Origin: Anthopleura xanthogrammica
Lineage: Eukaryota > Cnidaria > Anthozoa > Actiniaria > Actiniidae
Length of the DNA stretch: 64,000 bases
Assembly: GCA_964019055.1 (NCBI GenBank)
Contig: OZ025214.1
Location: 5,765,358-5,829,357 of the forward strand
Direction: 5' to 3'
Shown: piece by piece, positions 38,284-60,600 of the stretch
Layout: each line of letters opens with the position of its first letter
Numbering within the stretch: position 1 is the first letter of the stretch
Position numbers and translations under genes: made by a program
The notes under the pieces: generated by a model
What the model was told of the DNA's origin: nothing
Database searches by the model: none
The model's input: only the letters and a program-made list of their open reading frames with translations

Positions 38284-38400
38284 ACCACATGTCATTCTCT
38301 TGAGAATAAAGTTTTTGCTTTGAGTTGTATCCATATTCATGTGTCTTCTCAATGTGCAACTTTTAAAAAAATCCTAAATTCCTAGGAAATGACATGTGGT
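38284..38400. mobile_element. Short MITE (ACCACATGTCATTC, copy 2)
   Basis: Ends ACCACATGTCATTCTC and GAAATGACATGTGGT are inverted; the interior matches 23443-23557. Confidence 0.7.
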
Positions 38401-38731
38401 CTGAAATGTAAAAACTTAAGTGAAAAAGGAAAAACTTCAGTAATCCATGTAATAGAGTAATCTTTTGTTGTAATTTTTCAAAGAAGTGAGGTTTATTTTT
38501 ATCAAATTTCAGTTTTTTGTTAGAATTTCATTTTTAAACATAATATGAAATCAATACATAAATAACTTAGTTTCCCAGGCTAAGATCAATTTTGTATTTT
38601 GTAATGTATATGACATTTTGGAAATAAAAAATTCAAGTTATTGTTGAAGGAAATCTAAGTGAAAGGTTTTTGAAGGAAATACTTTGCCTAAAAACGACTA
38701 GTGTTGGAGTTTTGTCCTTCAACTCTAGACT

Positions 38732-38832
38732 TAGCCTCCTACGCAGACGCTCTTAGGGTCGTTACGCAATAGTGGGGAGAGAAACGTTGCGTGACGACGT
38801 GACGACCCTAAGAACGTCTGCAAAGGAGGCTA
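38732..38832. mobile_element. ~100-bp foldback element
   Basis: TAGCCTCCTACGCAGACGCT at the left is mirrored by AACGTCTGCAAAGGAGGCTA at the right, and CTTAGGGTCG by CGACCCTAAG. The loop contains GTGACGACGTGACG. Non-coding. Confidence 0.8.
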
Positions 38833-38940
38833 CTCTAGATCCATTTAGATTATGGAACCTTTACTAAGCTTATCTCATTCCCTTGATTATTATTTCTTTA
38901 CTTTTATTATAAATATGATATCAATATTACATAAAGATGC

Positions 38941-39061
38941 AGTCTTTCTCAAGATGATCAAAACAAAAGAACTCGCTTCTTTTAAGGATCGGAATCTTTT
39001 GTGATGTTAATATTTTTCATTGTTTTGACCCCCAGGTTGGGAATTAGTGCAAGGGGTCTAT
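38941..39061. mobile_element. MITE with GCAAGGGGT end (copy 2, one end clear)
   Basis: The inverse of 29436-29561: TTTTGACCCCCAGGTTGGG, then GCAAGGGGTCTATA. The far end, around TTCTTTTAAGGATCGGAATC, is more diverged. Confidence 0.55.
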
Positions 39062-39405
39062 AGACAGGGTCGATGTATTTTTACCTTTCAATAACATCTT
39101 GAGGAAGATATCTCTTTGTTATAATATCAATTTTATAATGAGTTTAGGTTAAAGCAATATACCGTCCTGTACTCAAAGAAAAGCTATTGGGTTTGAAACA
39201 ATGTATTCCCTTCATATATTCCCAAACTAAGGCTTGTGTAGATTTCACCGATGGAAACCATAAAACAAGAACATAATGTCAGGAGTTGTCCGTATCAGAT
39301 GTGACACAAAAAGTGCTCCAACAACCAGTTGACAAATAAAGACATTAATGTACAAGTAAACAAATGACCTGATTGTAAAGTCCAGAATAAGTCCTTTGAG
39401 GTCAG

Positions 39406-50665
<11,260 letters not shown>

Positions 50666-50990
50666 GGCTGGGTTCACAAATGAGAAGTTTTACGACATTA
50701 ACTCGTGTTGCTTCTTCACTTTCGGCAGGAAAAACAAGATGGCGTCCGAACCATGTGCTCACCCAGAATGCTCTGCGCACACGGTTGAAGAGACTAGTAA
50801 CGAGCGCATAAACGCCTTGCTAATATCGCGAATATAGCCCAGCTACTTCATGGAAGAATACTGCTAATGCTTACAGTATGTGTTTTTCAGTGGTTCCATT
50901 GAAATAAATCTATATGAAGTATCAACGCAATTTCAATAAGCTCGAGTGAGCAACAAGCATCAGTGATAAATAATTCCATAAACATCAAAA
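50666..50990. promoter_or_regulatory. Shared divergent promoter region, DHX15 / heparanase
   Basis: Only 325 bases separate the DHX15 start codon (minus, 50665) from the heparanase start codon (plus, 50991). CAAGATGGCGTCC at 50735-50747 fits the YY1-type AANATGGCG motif common in housekeeping promoters. No TATA box is evident near DHX15. Co-regulation is inference. Confidence 0.55.
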
Positions 50991-53900
50991 ATGAGTTTCA
51001 AAAAAGCTACGGTAAAGCAAGCCTTTTGTGCAAACATAGTCGCCACTATTTTGCTGTTTCCATTTGTGCTTTCCATGTCCATAGAAGAGCATCCTTTTAC
51101 TGACAGTTCGTCTAAATCTGGCAATCCTTCCGCTGTGGAGATTGTTACGACCGAAGCGTTCAGAGTTGTAGATAAGAGATTTCTTTCTGTGGCCATCGAT
51201 ACACATATACTCGAGATACACTGGAGCTGTTTCAATTTCTCGTCAGTAAGGCTGTTCACCTTGGCCAAGGGTCTTCAACCAGCGTATTTGAGAATTGGAG
51301 GAAGCGGTCAAGATTTTCTGTTTTATGATGGTGAAGTACACGAAATGAATGGCGATAATCATAATGGGCGGTCTCAAAAATGTACAGATGAACAAGAAAG
51401 GAAAATTAATGGACGAGAGAAAAAAGGAATCAATTTTACCATCAACAGCGATGACTTGGACAAAATTCACGAGATATCTGAAAAAGCTGGTTGGGATATT
51501 GTGTTTGGATTGAATCTGTTATTGCGACAAAATAACGGTTCGTGGAATTCGAGTAATCCTTTGGAGATCATGCGCTATGCGGCTAACAATGGTTACAACT
51601 TTGCTTGGGAGCTGGGAAATGGTAAGTGATTTCCTATAGTGATGCATCTGCAAACTGTAAGATCCTAATTTGCTGTCCTTGTTATGTCACGTGATGGGAT
51701 AATCACAGTGCCATGCTCCAATCTCGGCAAAAGCGGTCCGGCCACTAAGATATCGGGTTAAATTTTGTGTAGGGAGGGAAACCGGAAATAGAACCCAGAA
51801 AAAAAACCTCAAAGCACAAGAGAGCCAACAAGTAAATCTTCTTAAATACGATGGCGGGTTTCACGATAAATTTAACCCATAACCAGGCGGCACATTAGCA
51901 ACGCAAACCCCTTTCTTCCCTAGATTACAGTGTTATGTGCGCCATCCGCAACGAAACATGTTTAGTTCCATGAAACACTGATCTAATGTTGTATTTGTAT
52001 TATTTGTTTCTTTAGAACCCAACAATTTAGGTCAGTATGGCACACCAATTACCGCACAGCAAGATGCCAAAGATTTCTTAACACTGAGAAAGATTCTAGA
52101 TGGTGCGCCTGAACTGGGGAAAATGTTGATTGGACCAGATGTCGATCGTATATGGGAACAACCAAGAGCACGGGAGTATCTCAATCAGTAAGATAGGCCG
52201 ATTTTTTTGTACTAGTTTTGTTACTCACGATGCGCAATATTACACTGGGAGAAATGATATTGTAGCGGTACCGAGTCATATCTCAGGACATAGCCAATAC
52301 ACGAGAATACTTCGCTCAATAAGACTGCATGTGAACTCCTTCCATGTGAATTCCTTCCATGCTAGGATGTGTGCGCATGTCGCCCTCATGCAGGAGAGCG
52401 CTTAGTATATTGCTGCCATGCATGCACTCTTTCGATTCAAAATAAACTGAAGAATTCTATTGCATTAGAGATCCAGCAATACTACCCTACTCCTAGGAAA
52501 GCTTACAAAATTGATGCAAGTTTATACCGTCGAGTTTGCTGCAACTGCTCAGTCCAAATCCAAGGTTTTGTTTTAATTTTGGCTATGATGGTCATCCCAA
52601 AGCATGCTCATGTTCCAGTTTAACGAATTGATTTTTCTTTAATTATCCCTTAGATTTCTTCTACTCGCTCCAGACACCGTGGACGCCATTTCTTGGCATC
52701 AGTAAGCATTCACCTATCTATAGGGGTTTTCACTTACTAGATTTTAGTTGACTGATGATGGAAATGGAATCAAAATTACTCACTCTAAAAAAAAAATTGT
52801 CAAAATTATAACAGTTAGATATATTTAAATTTTTGGCTTAAAAGTTTTAACAAAAGTTGAACAAAAAGATAGGTCAAGAGTAATATGGGAGGATAGGTTA
52901 GCAAGAGAAAGTGTGGGTAATGCAGAAATATAGAGGGTTACACGAATTTGATCACAATTGCAAGTGAAGTAGAAAATACCGACACTAACTCCCTCCCCTC
53001 CCCCCGACAGTCTGTACTCTGTACACTACCCCATTGTATTCAAATCTATGATTATTCTTTGGTATACAAATAACGATATCCTTGAACTAAAATTACTAGC
53101 CTGAAGTTTCCTCCTCTCTAAAGGTATTATGTCAACGGAAGAACAAGTACTGCGCAAGATTTCTACGACGTGGAAAACCTGGACACCATGCTAGATCAGC
53201 TGAATGACTTCAATGACATTGTCACAGTTAGAGCACCACAAACCAAGGCCTGGATCGGAGAAACTAGCAGCGCTTGGGGCGGAGGAGCGCCTGGCCTGTC
53301 TGATAGATATATTGCTGGTTTTATGTATGCACATTTATCAACTACATATTTGTCCTCGAATATCTCCAAAACTAAATATCAAATCTCAGAAATAAATGTA
53401 TACTGTCTGTTTGCATGTATGCTAAACAACGTATTCGTGTATAGAAACCGAAACTACCGGACAAACACCCAGTATTGAGCATTTCAACAGGTTTCTGAGG
53501 GGGAGAGGGGACGTATTTACTGGTACCCAAATCAATAAAATCGAGTCCCTATTTTGGACTATTGTCTCTAAATGCAGTTTTTCTTGTTGTACCGCAAGGT
53601 GGTTAGATAAACTTGGACTCGCTGCTCGATTGAACCAGGATGTGGTCATCAGGCAGACATTTTTTGGAGGAAGCTATGCACTTATTGGGACTGATTTACA
53701 GCCAAACCCGGTAAGGAGGGGACCGAAGAGGGAACACTTCTACTTCCCTTTTGCGAGGGTGAATTTCGTGAAACACATGCGAAGTAGCTCTATTGAATTC
53801 TTACTGTAATTGTAATTCTTATTGTAATTGCTTCTCCCCACTTTTGAATTTTCTGAATGTTTTCCATAGTAACCTGGTATTTAATTAGATAAAGAGGTGC

Positions 53901-55107
53901 GCAATCATACTTATCTTAAAAGTCTTATTGTTTCAGGATTACTGGCTTTCTCTTTTGTACAAGCGACTTGTTGGTCAAGAAGTGTTGAAGGTCGAGCAGG
54001 GCACCGAGAGAGGAAGATTGCTCAGGGTGTACGCACACTGTACGAACTCTGCTAGGTAGGTATATTGTTGACATGATATCACCCTCATAACCCGCGTCAC
54101 GTATATGATCTGTCAACGTATGTTCAAATGTGACACTAGCTCCCTTTCAGCTTTAGTTTCCAATGCAATACAACACATTTATCCATCATCAATGAAGCAG
54201 ATTTTGTTGATTGTAAAAACGTCGTACGTCGTACGGTGACTGACATTCGCGCTAGAACCCATCTGACTTCATCACTGCGAATTCCATCAAAATGCGAGCT
54301 CAGCCATGTTACATCGTCATGGTAACGGAACACACACGTCACGTGTGTATAATTTTCTCTTTCAATCACTATTGTCGAGTAGAGATGGTCGCCTTAGCAA
54401 CCAGCCTTAGGATCAGGTGACTAAGGAGTCTGTTTCCGGTTAGCTTGCATCGCACTTATTCACAGTTTTCCTATTCCGTGTACAGCGAGTACCCAGCAGG
54501 AGCAGTGACTGTGATAGTTCTCAACGTAAATCCCGAAGAACAAGCCACTCTTAGACTGACAGGGGATCTACGAGGGATGGATGTCGATCAATATCTACTG
54601 ACACCGTATAACGATGATTTGACGGAACGGTAAGTTTAATTGTAACTATGGTTGCCATGATGACGTCACCATCTTCTTAGAAGGGTTTCGGGTTAATGGT
54701 TTGAGTTTTGAATAACTAAAAAGTAAATTAAAAAAATTCTTGTAATTTCAAAGTAAGACGGATAGAAAAGATTGCCTTTAGATAGAAGAGAGAGAGAGAA
54801 AGGGGGGGGGGGGGGTGGAGAGGAAGAAAGAAAATAAAAACAGGAACAATAAACGGTAATGAAAAAAGGTTTTAAAAATTCGCAAACTAGTTTGATTAGA
54901 GTTCCTGAAAGCTCAACATCTTACCTCTTGTTCAGGGGAGTGAACCTCAATGGCAAACTTCTGAAGCTGATCAACGACGCAACTCTCCCAAGTCTACAAC
55001 CAGTGCGAGTATCGTCAGATCTACTTGTTCTCCCACCTCTAACCTTCTCCTTCTACGTTGTACCCACCGCAAACGCGGAGGCCTGTAAAATGCCTTTATA
55101 TTCTTAA
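50991..55107 (+). CDS. HPSE: Heparanase (glycoside hydrolase family 79 endo-beta-glucuronidase)
   Basis: Cleaves heparan sulphate chains in lysosomes and the extracellular matrix. Eight exons in phase: 50991-51621, 52016-52187, 52654-52701, 53124-53324, 53599-53710, 53937-54055, 54486-54629, 54936-55107, giving 532 residues (vertebrate ~543). An N-terminal signal peptide is present (hydrophobic [12 protein letters not shown]). The acid/base Glu is in WELGNEPN (about residue 211, its codon split by intron 1), and the nucleophile Glu in [14 protein letters not shown] (about residue 330). Other family blocks: [46 protein letters not shown]. The ~55-residue segment between FLFYD and DIVFGLN corresponds to the linker excised in vertebrate proheparanase but is shorter, so the processing sites may differ. 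N-glycosylation sequons include NGSW and NSSN. A polyadenylation signal follows at once (55111). Confidence 0.96.
51745..51905 (-). mobile_element. SINE-body fragment (heparanase intron 1)
   Basis: AGGGAGGGAAACCGGAAATAG...AACCTCAAAGCACAAGAGAG matches the body of the minus-oriented SINE copies (28.3 kb, 61.7 kb). The head is degraded. Confidence 0.45.
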
Positions 55108-55110
55108 AGC

Positions 55111-55116
55111 AATAAA
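55111..55116 (+). terminator. Polyadenylation signal of heparanase
   Basis: AATAAA three bases after the stop codon, implying a very short 3' UTR. Confidence 0.55.
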
Positions 55117-55900
55117 ATTTTAATTTTTTTTTGCCATCGAAACTGCATTACATTACCAGACTTCAGTAACAAGTTCTTTTTCGTACCAATAAAAAACTAT
55201 GAAGAGATTACTGGACTGCCTGTAATACAACTACAAAAGGGAAATGCGGTATACTATCCCCGATACGATTCCCACTCATGGTGGAAAAGATCCTGTAGGT
55301 TCGGTGTGCTAAATATTCCTTATCGACTAGGCCCGTTACCATTTATATATAGATCTGATGAAACTATTACCGAATTCAGTAAACCGTGACACAATCGATT
55401 TTGAAACGCTGCTCGTGTTATTCAAATGTGATCACGTAATGCACTGTTTGGCACCTCGTGATCACTAGTCGACACAGTCCGAGCACTGCGAGAGATAACC
55501 GTGCCGTTTGTTGCGTAACCGTGCCGTTTGTTGCGTTCGTTGCAACCGTTAAATTTGCCCGTTTCTAAGCAAAATGCACGACGTTTCTAGGCGGCTGGGA
55601 GGATGTTCGACTGATAAGATCTCTCGTTCACGGGTGTGTCGTGTTTGTGTGGTTGTCGTGGTCACTCCCGCCCAAGAATCCGTCTAATAGAGCCCTTTCA
55701 GACGTCGGAATGCAGCTCAATTTGGAGGACAAAACAATAGGTTCCAATTCTCAGGCACATCAAGTTTAACTTCGACTTGGAGCCATTGTTTTGTGGTCAC
55801 CCAAGCGAAATAGGGAAAGGTCTTTTTTTAAATGGTTCTTTTTACATTCGTGCAGTAAACTGCCATTTATTGATTTTGTCTTAAGCACATATATTTATTT
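55117..55900. other. Intergenic sequence with MITE remnant
   Basis: No gene. A ~20-bp direct duplication (AACCGTGCCGTTTGTTGCGT) lies at 55498-55538. A truncated copy of the TAGACCC MITE family (GCAGCTCAATTTGGAGGA) lies at about 55685-55800. Confidence 0.55.
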
Positions 55901-56069
55901 GGTATCATAGCAACTTGCCGGCCGTCACTTCTTAAGGATTCTGATAATATTTTCCTCCGTCCCCCCTAACAACAAAACTGTTTGAGCTGGTTGCCAGGAG
56001 ACATCGCTCTAACGACTAAGGGTTGCTAGGAAACAAGCACAATAATCTCCGGTATAGTTGCTAGGGGGC
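55901..56069 (+). promoter_or_regulatory. Cluster of RFX X-box-like motifs
   Basis: GTTGCCAGGAGAC (55990-56002), GTTGCTAGGAAAC (56022-56034), GTTGCTAGGGGGC (56057-56069) and the weaker GGTATCATAGCAAC (55901-55914). The first two fit the bipartite X-box half-sites with a 1-base spacer; the others are partial. They lie 15-185 bp upstream of a TATA box. In animals clustered X-boxes mark targets of RFX factors, often cilia genes. Confidence 0.5.
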
Positions 56070-56083
56070 GGTTTTAGAGTGAG

Positions 56084-56090
56084 TATATAA
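56084..56090 (+). promoter_or_regulatory. TATA box of the 197-residue unknown gene
   Basis: TATATAA in AGTATATAAAGACC, 64-70 bases before the start codon, a normal distance for a short 5' UTR. Confidence 0.65.
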
Positions 56091-56153
56091 AGACCGGCTT
56101 GGCTGGTTTACTAGTTACACGATAGCAGAGAGCGACGGAAATAAGTATTCATA

Positions 56154-56747
56154 ATGATGACATCTTTTGCCTCAAATTATCCTTCTCTTGTCCAGCCGGA
56201 GCAAGTGCCTTTAGAATTCGTTCTGCCTGGCGAGGTATTCCATCGCGAAATCAAAGACTCGGATAGCAGTGAACATATGGCAGTAAGGCATCGAACACTT
56301 TCTTTCGACACGTACTGCAATGATGACTCAAATGAATTAGAAGCTTATTGCATAACTATGTTGGAAATCTCCCCCGAAAGGAAGAACCAAAATTCGACGA
56401 TTGCACAGAGAAATCCTTCTATGTGCATCAAAGACAACTCAATAGAGTTACAAACTGGTTGTGTGGAAGATTTCCCAAAATACAAAGTACCAGCAATAGA
56501 ATTCGCCGTCAACGAAGCGGAGGTCGCCATAACAGCCTGGAAACTCGAAGACGAGAAGAAGAATGAAAGTGGACCTGTTTCAAGACGAACCAACAACAGA
56601 GCTGAACAAAACATTGCTGATATCCAGTACGTCGGGATATTCAGAGAACTAGCTTTAACGTTGGAGAATGAAGTACGAAGGTCGTTGATGAAAGTGGTTA
56701 GAAACGACAAAAAGGCTTTGAAGATACTAGGAATCTCTTCTTCGTAA
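56154..56747 (+). CDS. Unknown intronless 197-residue protein
   Basis: A single open frame starting MMTSFAS, with a TATA box 64-70 bases upstream and AATAAA at 57363-57368 as a possible distal poly(A) signal. I do not recognise the family. There is no signal peptide or membrane segment. The N-terminal half is acidic/polar with scattered cysteines (about residues 55, 67, 92, 103). The C-terminal ~60 residues look helical and amphipathic (IQYVGIFRELALTLENEVRR then SLMKVVRNDKKALKILG). The short, intronless structure with a TATA box would suit an inducible gene; the X-box cluster would suit a cilia-linked gene. Both are inference. A minus-strand frame overlaps (56345-56818), but it lacks promoter features and is taken as a shadow. 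Confidence 0.65.
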   Translation: MMTSFASNYPSLVQPEQVPLEFVLPGEVFHREIKDSDSSEHMAVRHRTLSFDTYCNDDSNELEAYCITMLEISPERKNQNSTIAQRNPSMCIKDNSIELQTGCVEDFPKYKVPAIEFAVNEAEVAITAWKLEDEKKNESGPVSRRTNNRAEQNIADIQYVGIFRELALTLENEVRRSLMKVVRNDKKALKILGISSS

Positions 56748-57628
56748 TAAGATAGAATAGAATTCATCGAAGTCAGTCCTTGACTAAAACAATTTTCAGC
56801 GTAATTTAAGAATAACAAAGACTGATAGATAATGTCGAATGAAATGTTTTTCTGGATAGAAATAATGTAAAAAGCAAAATTTGTACCGACGTTTTGATCA
56901 AAAAAATTAATTCCTCTTCAAAGGAAGATGTGAAGAATATTGTGGAGTCAAATGCCGCCTAGCTTATGGCAGGATGATTTGCATAAGAAATATTTTTGTT
57001 CTGAACAATGATGCCAATGTACTCTTTGGGTAGGGGAACGCGCAAGTGTGATAGAATTAGCCTGTCATCATGTAGGTTTTACTCTTTCTAGTTTATTGAC
57101 TTTGGTTTCATAATATTGCCTCTATATTTACATTCATGTATTTTTTTAGTATCATTAAAAACATTGCTGTTCTAATCAGTGCTGTCAAAATTCTATGACC
57201 TCTAGGGAATGCACAAGTTAAGCAGCAACTGGGTGTCCGATACTTTGACCATAGTACCATATACTTCAACGGAGCCCAAACAGGTCGTATAAATACAGCT
57301 ATTTTCTAAGAAGGTTTTGTTGCATGTCGCTTATCAAGCTTGAAATGCATCAACTTCAAGCAAATAAAGATGAAAATAAGTAAGTAATGTTAGCACAGAT
57401 ATTAAAATTATACTGGAAAAACGTGCAGACAAAGTTTGGAAAAATTCCATATCGTTGCGACCCTTCGCCGATTGGCGTGGATGTGATCACATCGGCCATA
57501 GTGCGTTTCGGGTTTGGTAAATACAACATGCAACAAAACCTTCACCAACTTATTTTTAAAATATCTACACATCATAAAATATTCGCACAAATATCTCGGT
57601 GTGGGGTTTTTGCGATGAACATGTTTCG
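56748..57628. other. Intergenic, convergent 3' ends
   Basis: 3' flank of the 197-residue gene (plus) and of SH3PXD2 (minus). No further gene seen. AATAAA at 57363-57368 on plus could end a ~620-base 3' UTR of the former. Confidence 0.5.
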
Positions 57629-60600
57629 TCAAAGTGGTTGGAGATAGTTCGACGGCGCCCAACCAGTTTCATCATTAATTTTCACCATCCACCATCCGCC
57701 ATCGGCTTGCTGTAATACCTCTACAGTGTCACCCTCTTGAAAGCTGATTGACGTTTCGTCATCTTCACAGAACGTTGCTATGGCAACGTAAAGCTGTTTG
57801 GCGGTCTTTGAAGAGTCGGGTCTTTTAGGAGGCTCTCGCCTTTGCGGTATATTGGTTTGATTAGCATTTGAAGTGTAATTTTCTGATGTCTTCATCTCCA
57901 AATAGCTCGCAGGGGCCCACCCTTCTCGACCATCTCGTGTTTTTACCAACCACCAACCAGAACCAGAATCCTCAAGAAAATCGAATAAATCTCCTTCACT
58001 AAAACACAAACCATCTTGGTCCGTGTTTGTGAAGGTTGCTGTGGCAACGCACTGAGAAGCTGCTGGTTTTGTCGGCTCGTTTTTAGTCGGTTTTTCTGTT
58101 GCCGGTGGCAGCTTTTTAGTTGGTATCTCTGCTTGTTTTGGTGTGTCGTCCAGTTGGGGAGCAAACATAGGGATTTGAGACTCGAACAAAGCTGTGTTTA
58201 GTTTGCCAATCTTTTTTGTATCGTCTTCTTTTTTATTCTTAACAGGAGGATTCGGCTTGACAGGTTTTAAAGGGAAGACAGGTTTGTGTTGTTGGTTTTT
58301 TAGGGAGCTGGTTTGGGGCTTCGTCGAGGGAACTGGTTTTGCATTCGGAACTGGTGGAGGTATTGGCTTCTGTGATACAGATGGTTTGGTACTTGGCACA
58401 GGAGGTAGTCCTGGCTTTGCTGTTGTTTTCTGTGGAACGACAGGCTTTCCTTTGGAGGGTGGGGATGGTTTTGCAAAAGGCTTTTGTACAGGTGTCGGCT
58501 TTGCACTGGGGACGGGAGGAGGTGTTGGTTTTCCGTCTGTTTTCCGTAAGGTCGTCGGTTTTCCACTTGGAACGGGAGGAGGGAGTGGCTTTATATTCGT
58601 TTTCTGTAAAGACACGGGCTTTAAACTAGGAACCGAAGGAAGAGCTGGTTTACTTGTACTCCGAGAGGAAGAAGATGGCTTACTCGCTGGTGGTTTTGGC
58701 TTGCATGGAGGCGAATTCTTTACCTCTTTTTTTGTCAAATAACTCGATGGGGCCCATCCTTCTTTCCCATTTAACTTAACCAACCACCATTCCCCTTCAC
58801 TCTTGTCCAACACCTCCACAACATCTCCTTCCTTCAGACAAACAACGCCATCAGAACTGTCCTCAAAATCCGAAACTGCCGCATATACTTCTTTGGTAGA
58901 TGACTGACCAGCTGGTTCAGCAGGCTTACCAGTGGTGGAGCTTCTTAATCTCATTGAGCTCAAAGCAGCATTAAGATCGCTTTTCAAATCAGGTGAATTG
59001 GAAGCCTCCGGCATGATTTCAGAAATGCTTTTCGTTCTGGGCGGTTGGGGTCGGTCAGGTTTAGGGCTATAAGGCTTTGCCTTCTGACTTTTATTCCTTT
59101 TCTGAACGTACGACGAAGGTATCCAGCCCTCGTGTGCTCCTATTTTCCCAAGCCACCAACCGTTCGGCGACTTATCTAATATTTTGACAGCTTCGCCTTT
59201 GTCAAAGCTTAGACCCGACTGAATATCGACAGCATGAAAGTCTCCGATAGTGACGTACTCGGCTTCGGTGTTTATTAAAGATTTTTCTTTAACCGGCTCG
59301 AAGGATTTCTCGTAGGAATGATTAGCGATGGACAACGGTTTTCTAATTGAACGCTTGACCTATTGAATGAGAAAAGCATATGAGATGTTTACCATTGCTC
59401 TCTAGTGAACGAGAACCACTGAGCCACGGCTCCATTAAATTAGCACAACAGTTTCCTTTTCGACGTGAGTAGCAAAGTGCAAGGGATTTGCTGTAGATAC
59501 GGTCTGGGGTCGGCTAGCCTCCCCCTGATGCTGTCGTGATAGAACATTATCCTGCGTGATTTGTAAAGTACACTTAAGAGCGAATCGCCCTTAATGCCGT
59601 CAGATCCGAAGTCCATACGGTGCCTCAACTTCTGCGGCTTATATGAAATTTTGGTATTTTGGAATATGTTAGCGCAATACGGACACTCCACTATTACTTA
59701 CCGATGCTTTTCTTGGTGGGACTCCTTTGCCTTTATTTGCTGTGGAAGAAAAAATACAATGTTTCATAAGTTATTGAAGACACATTGGTTTCCAAGGTTA
59801 CATTGTATAGACCGTTTACACATGACGTCAGAACAGCCATATTGATGTCAAGCCTGCATTTCATTTGATCTGCGCAAGGAAGCGAAAGAAGCGCAGGTCC
59901 TGGAGACGAAACAGACCGCCTGTTCAAAGCCGAGGGTTGAAATTTGTAGCAAGAAAAAATAAATAAGTGAAATAACAAAAACGGAGAAATTTCCTTACCC
60001 ATGCTTGAGGTAGGCTGCTGCATAATCGGTTTATTAATCGGCACTGGTACTGCACCGCCGATTTCGGCCGCATGTAACTGCATGGGGTCTGGTTTCTTGA
60101 GGTACATGGCTGGAGCCCAGCCTTCCTTGTTTTGGTAACTGATTGATAGGAAAAAGGATGTTTTAAAATTCAAGATTCACGCTGATTGTTTTGCTTCTTT
60201 TTAGAGAAGAAATAGAGAACGCGCACGTGTGCTGTGTGCAGTTATAAACCAAGTGGGGATTGACAGAACACGAGAGAAGTGTTAAGAGCAGCGCGACAGG
60301 TAGCGGGGATCTTCACGACTCTCACGTCAGTTTTCTTCGAATCTCCCTTTCTGGTAAAATTCTAAAAATCTTGAAAAACTACTTTGCCTTAAAGGTTTCT
60401 GATGAATTTAAATTATACTATAAAGAAGGCAAATCTGTCTAAATATTATTAGCTGAGTGTTTTTTTTTTAGCTGAGTGTTGATTTCATGCGTTTTGATTG
60501 GTTGATTTTGCATGACTTGAAGATGGCACGGTCACGGTACAAAATTGACGACGTTCTTTGAACCAATCACCGTGCATGTAATCACTGCTCAGCCAATGAA

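Noticed and set aside
56345..56818. 157-residue minus-strand ORF overlapping the 197-residue gene
   Set aside because: The plus-strand frame has a TATA box and a suitable start, while the minus frame has neither and begins inside the flank; it is treated as a shadow.
58194..58742. 182-residue Gly/Phe-rich plus-strand ORF
   Set aside because: It is the antisense of the proline-rich block of the SH3PXD2 last exon; Gly mirrors Pro codons.
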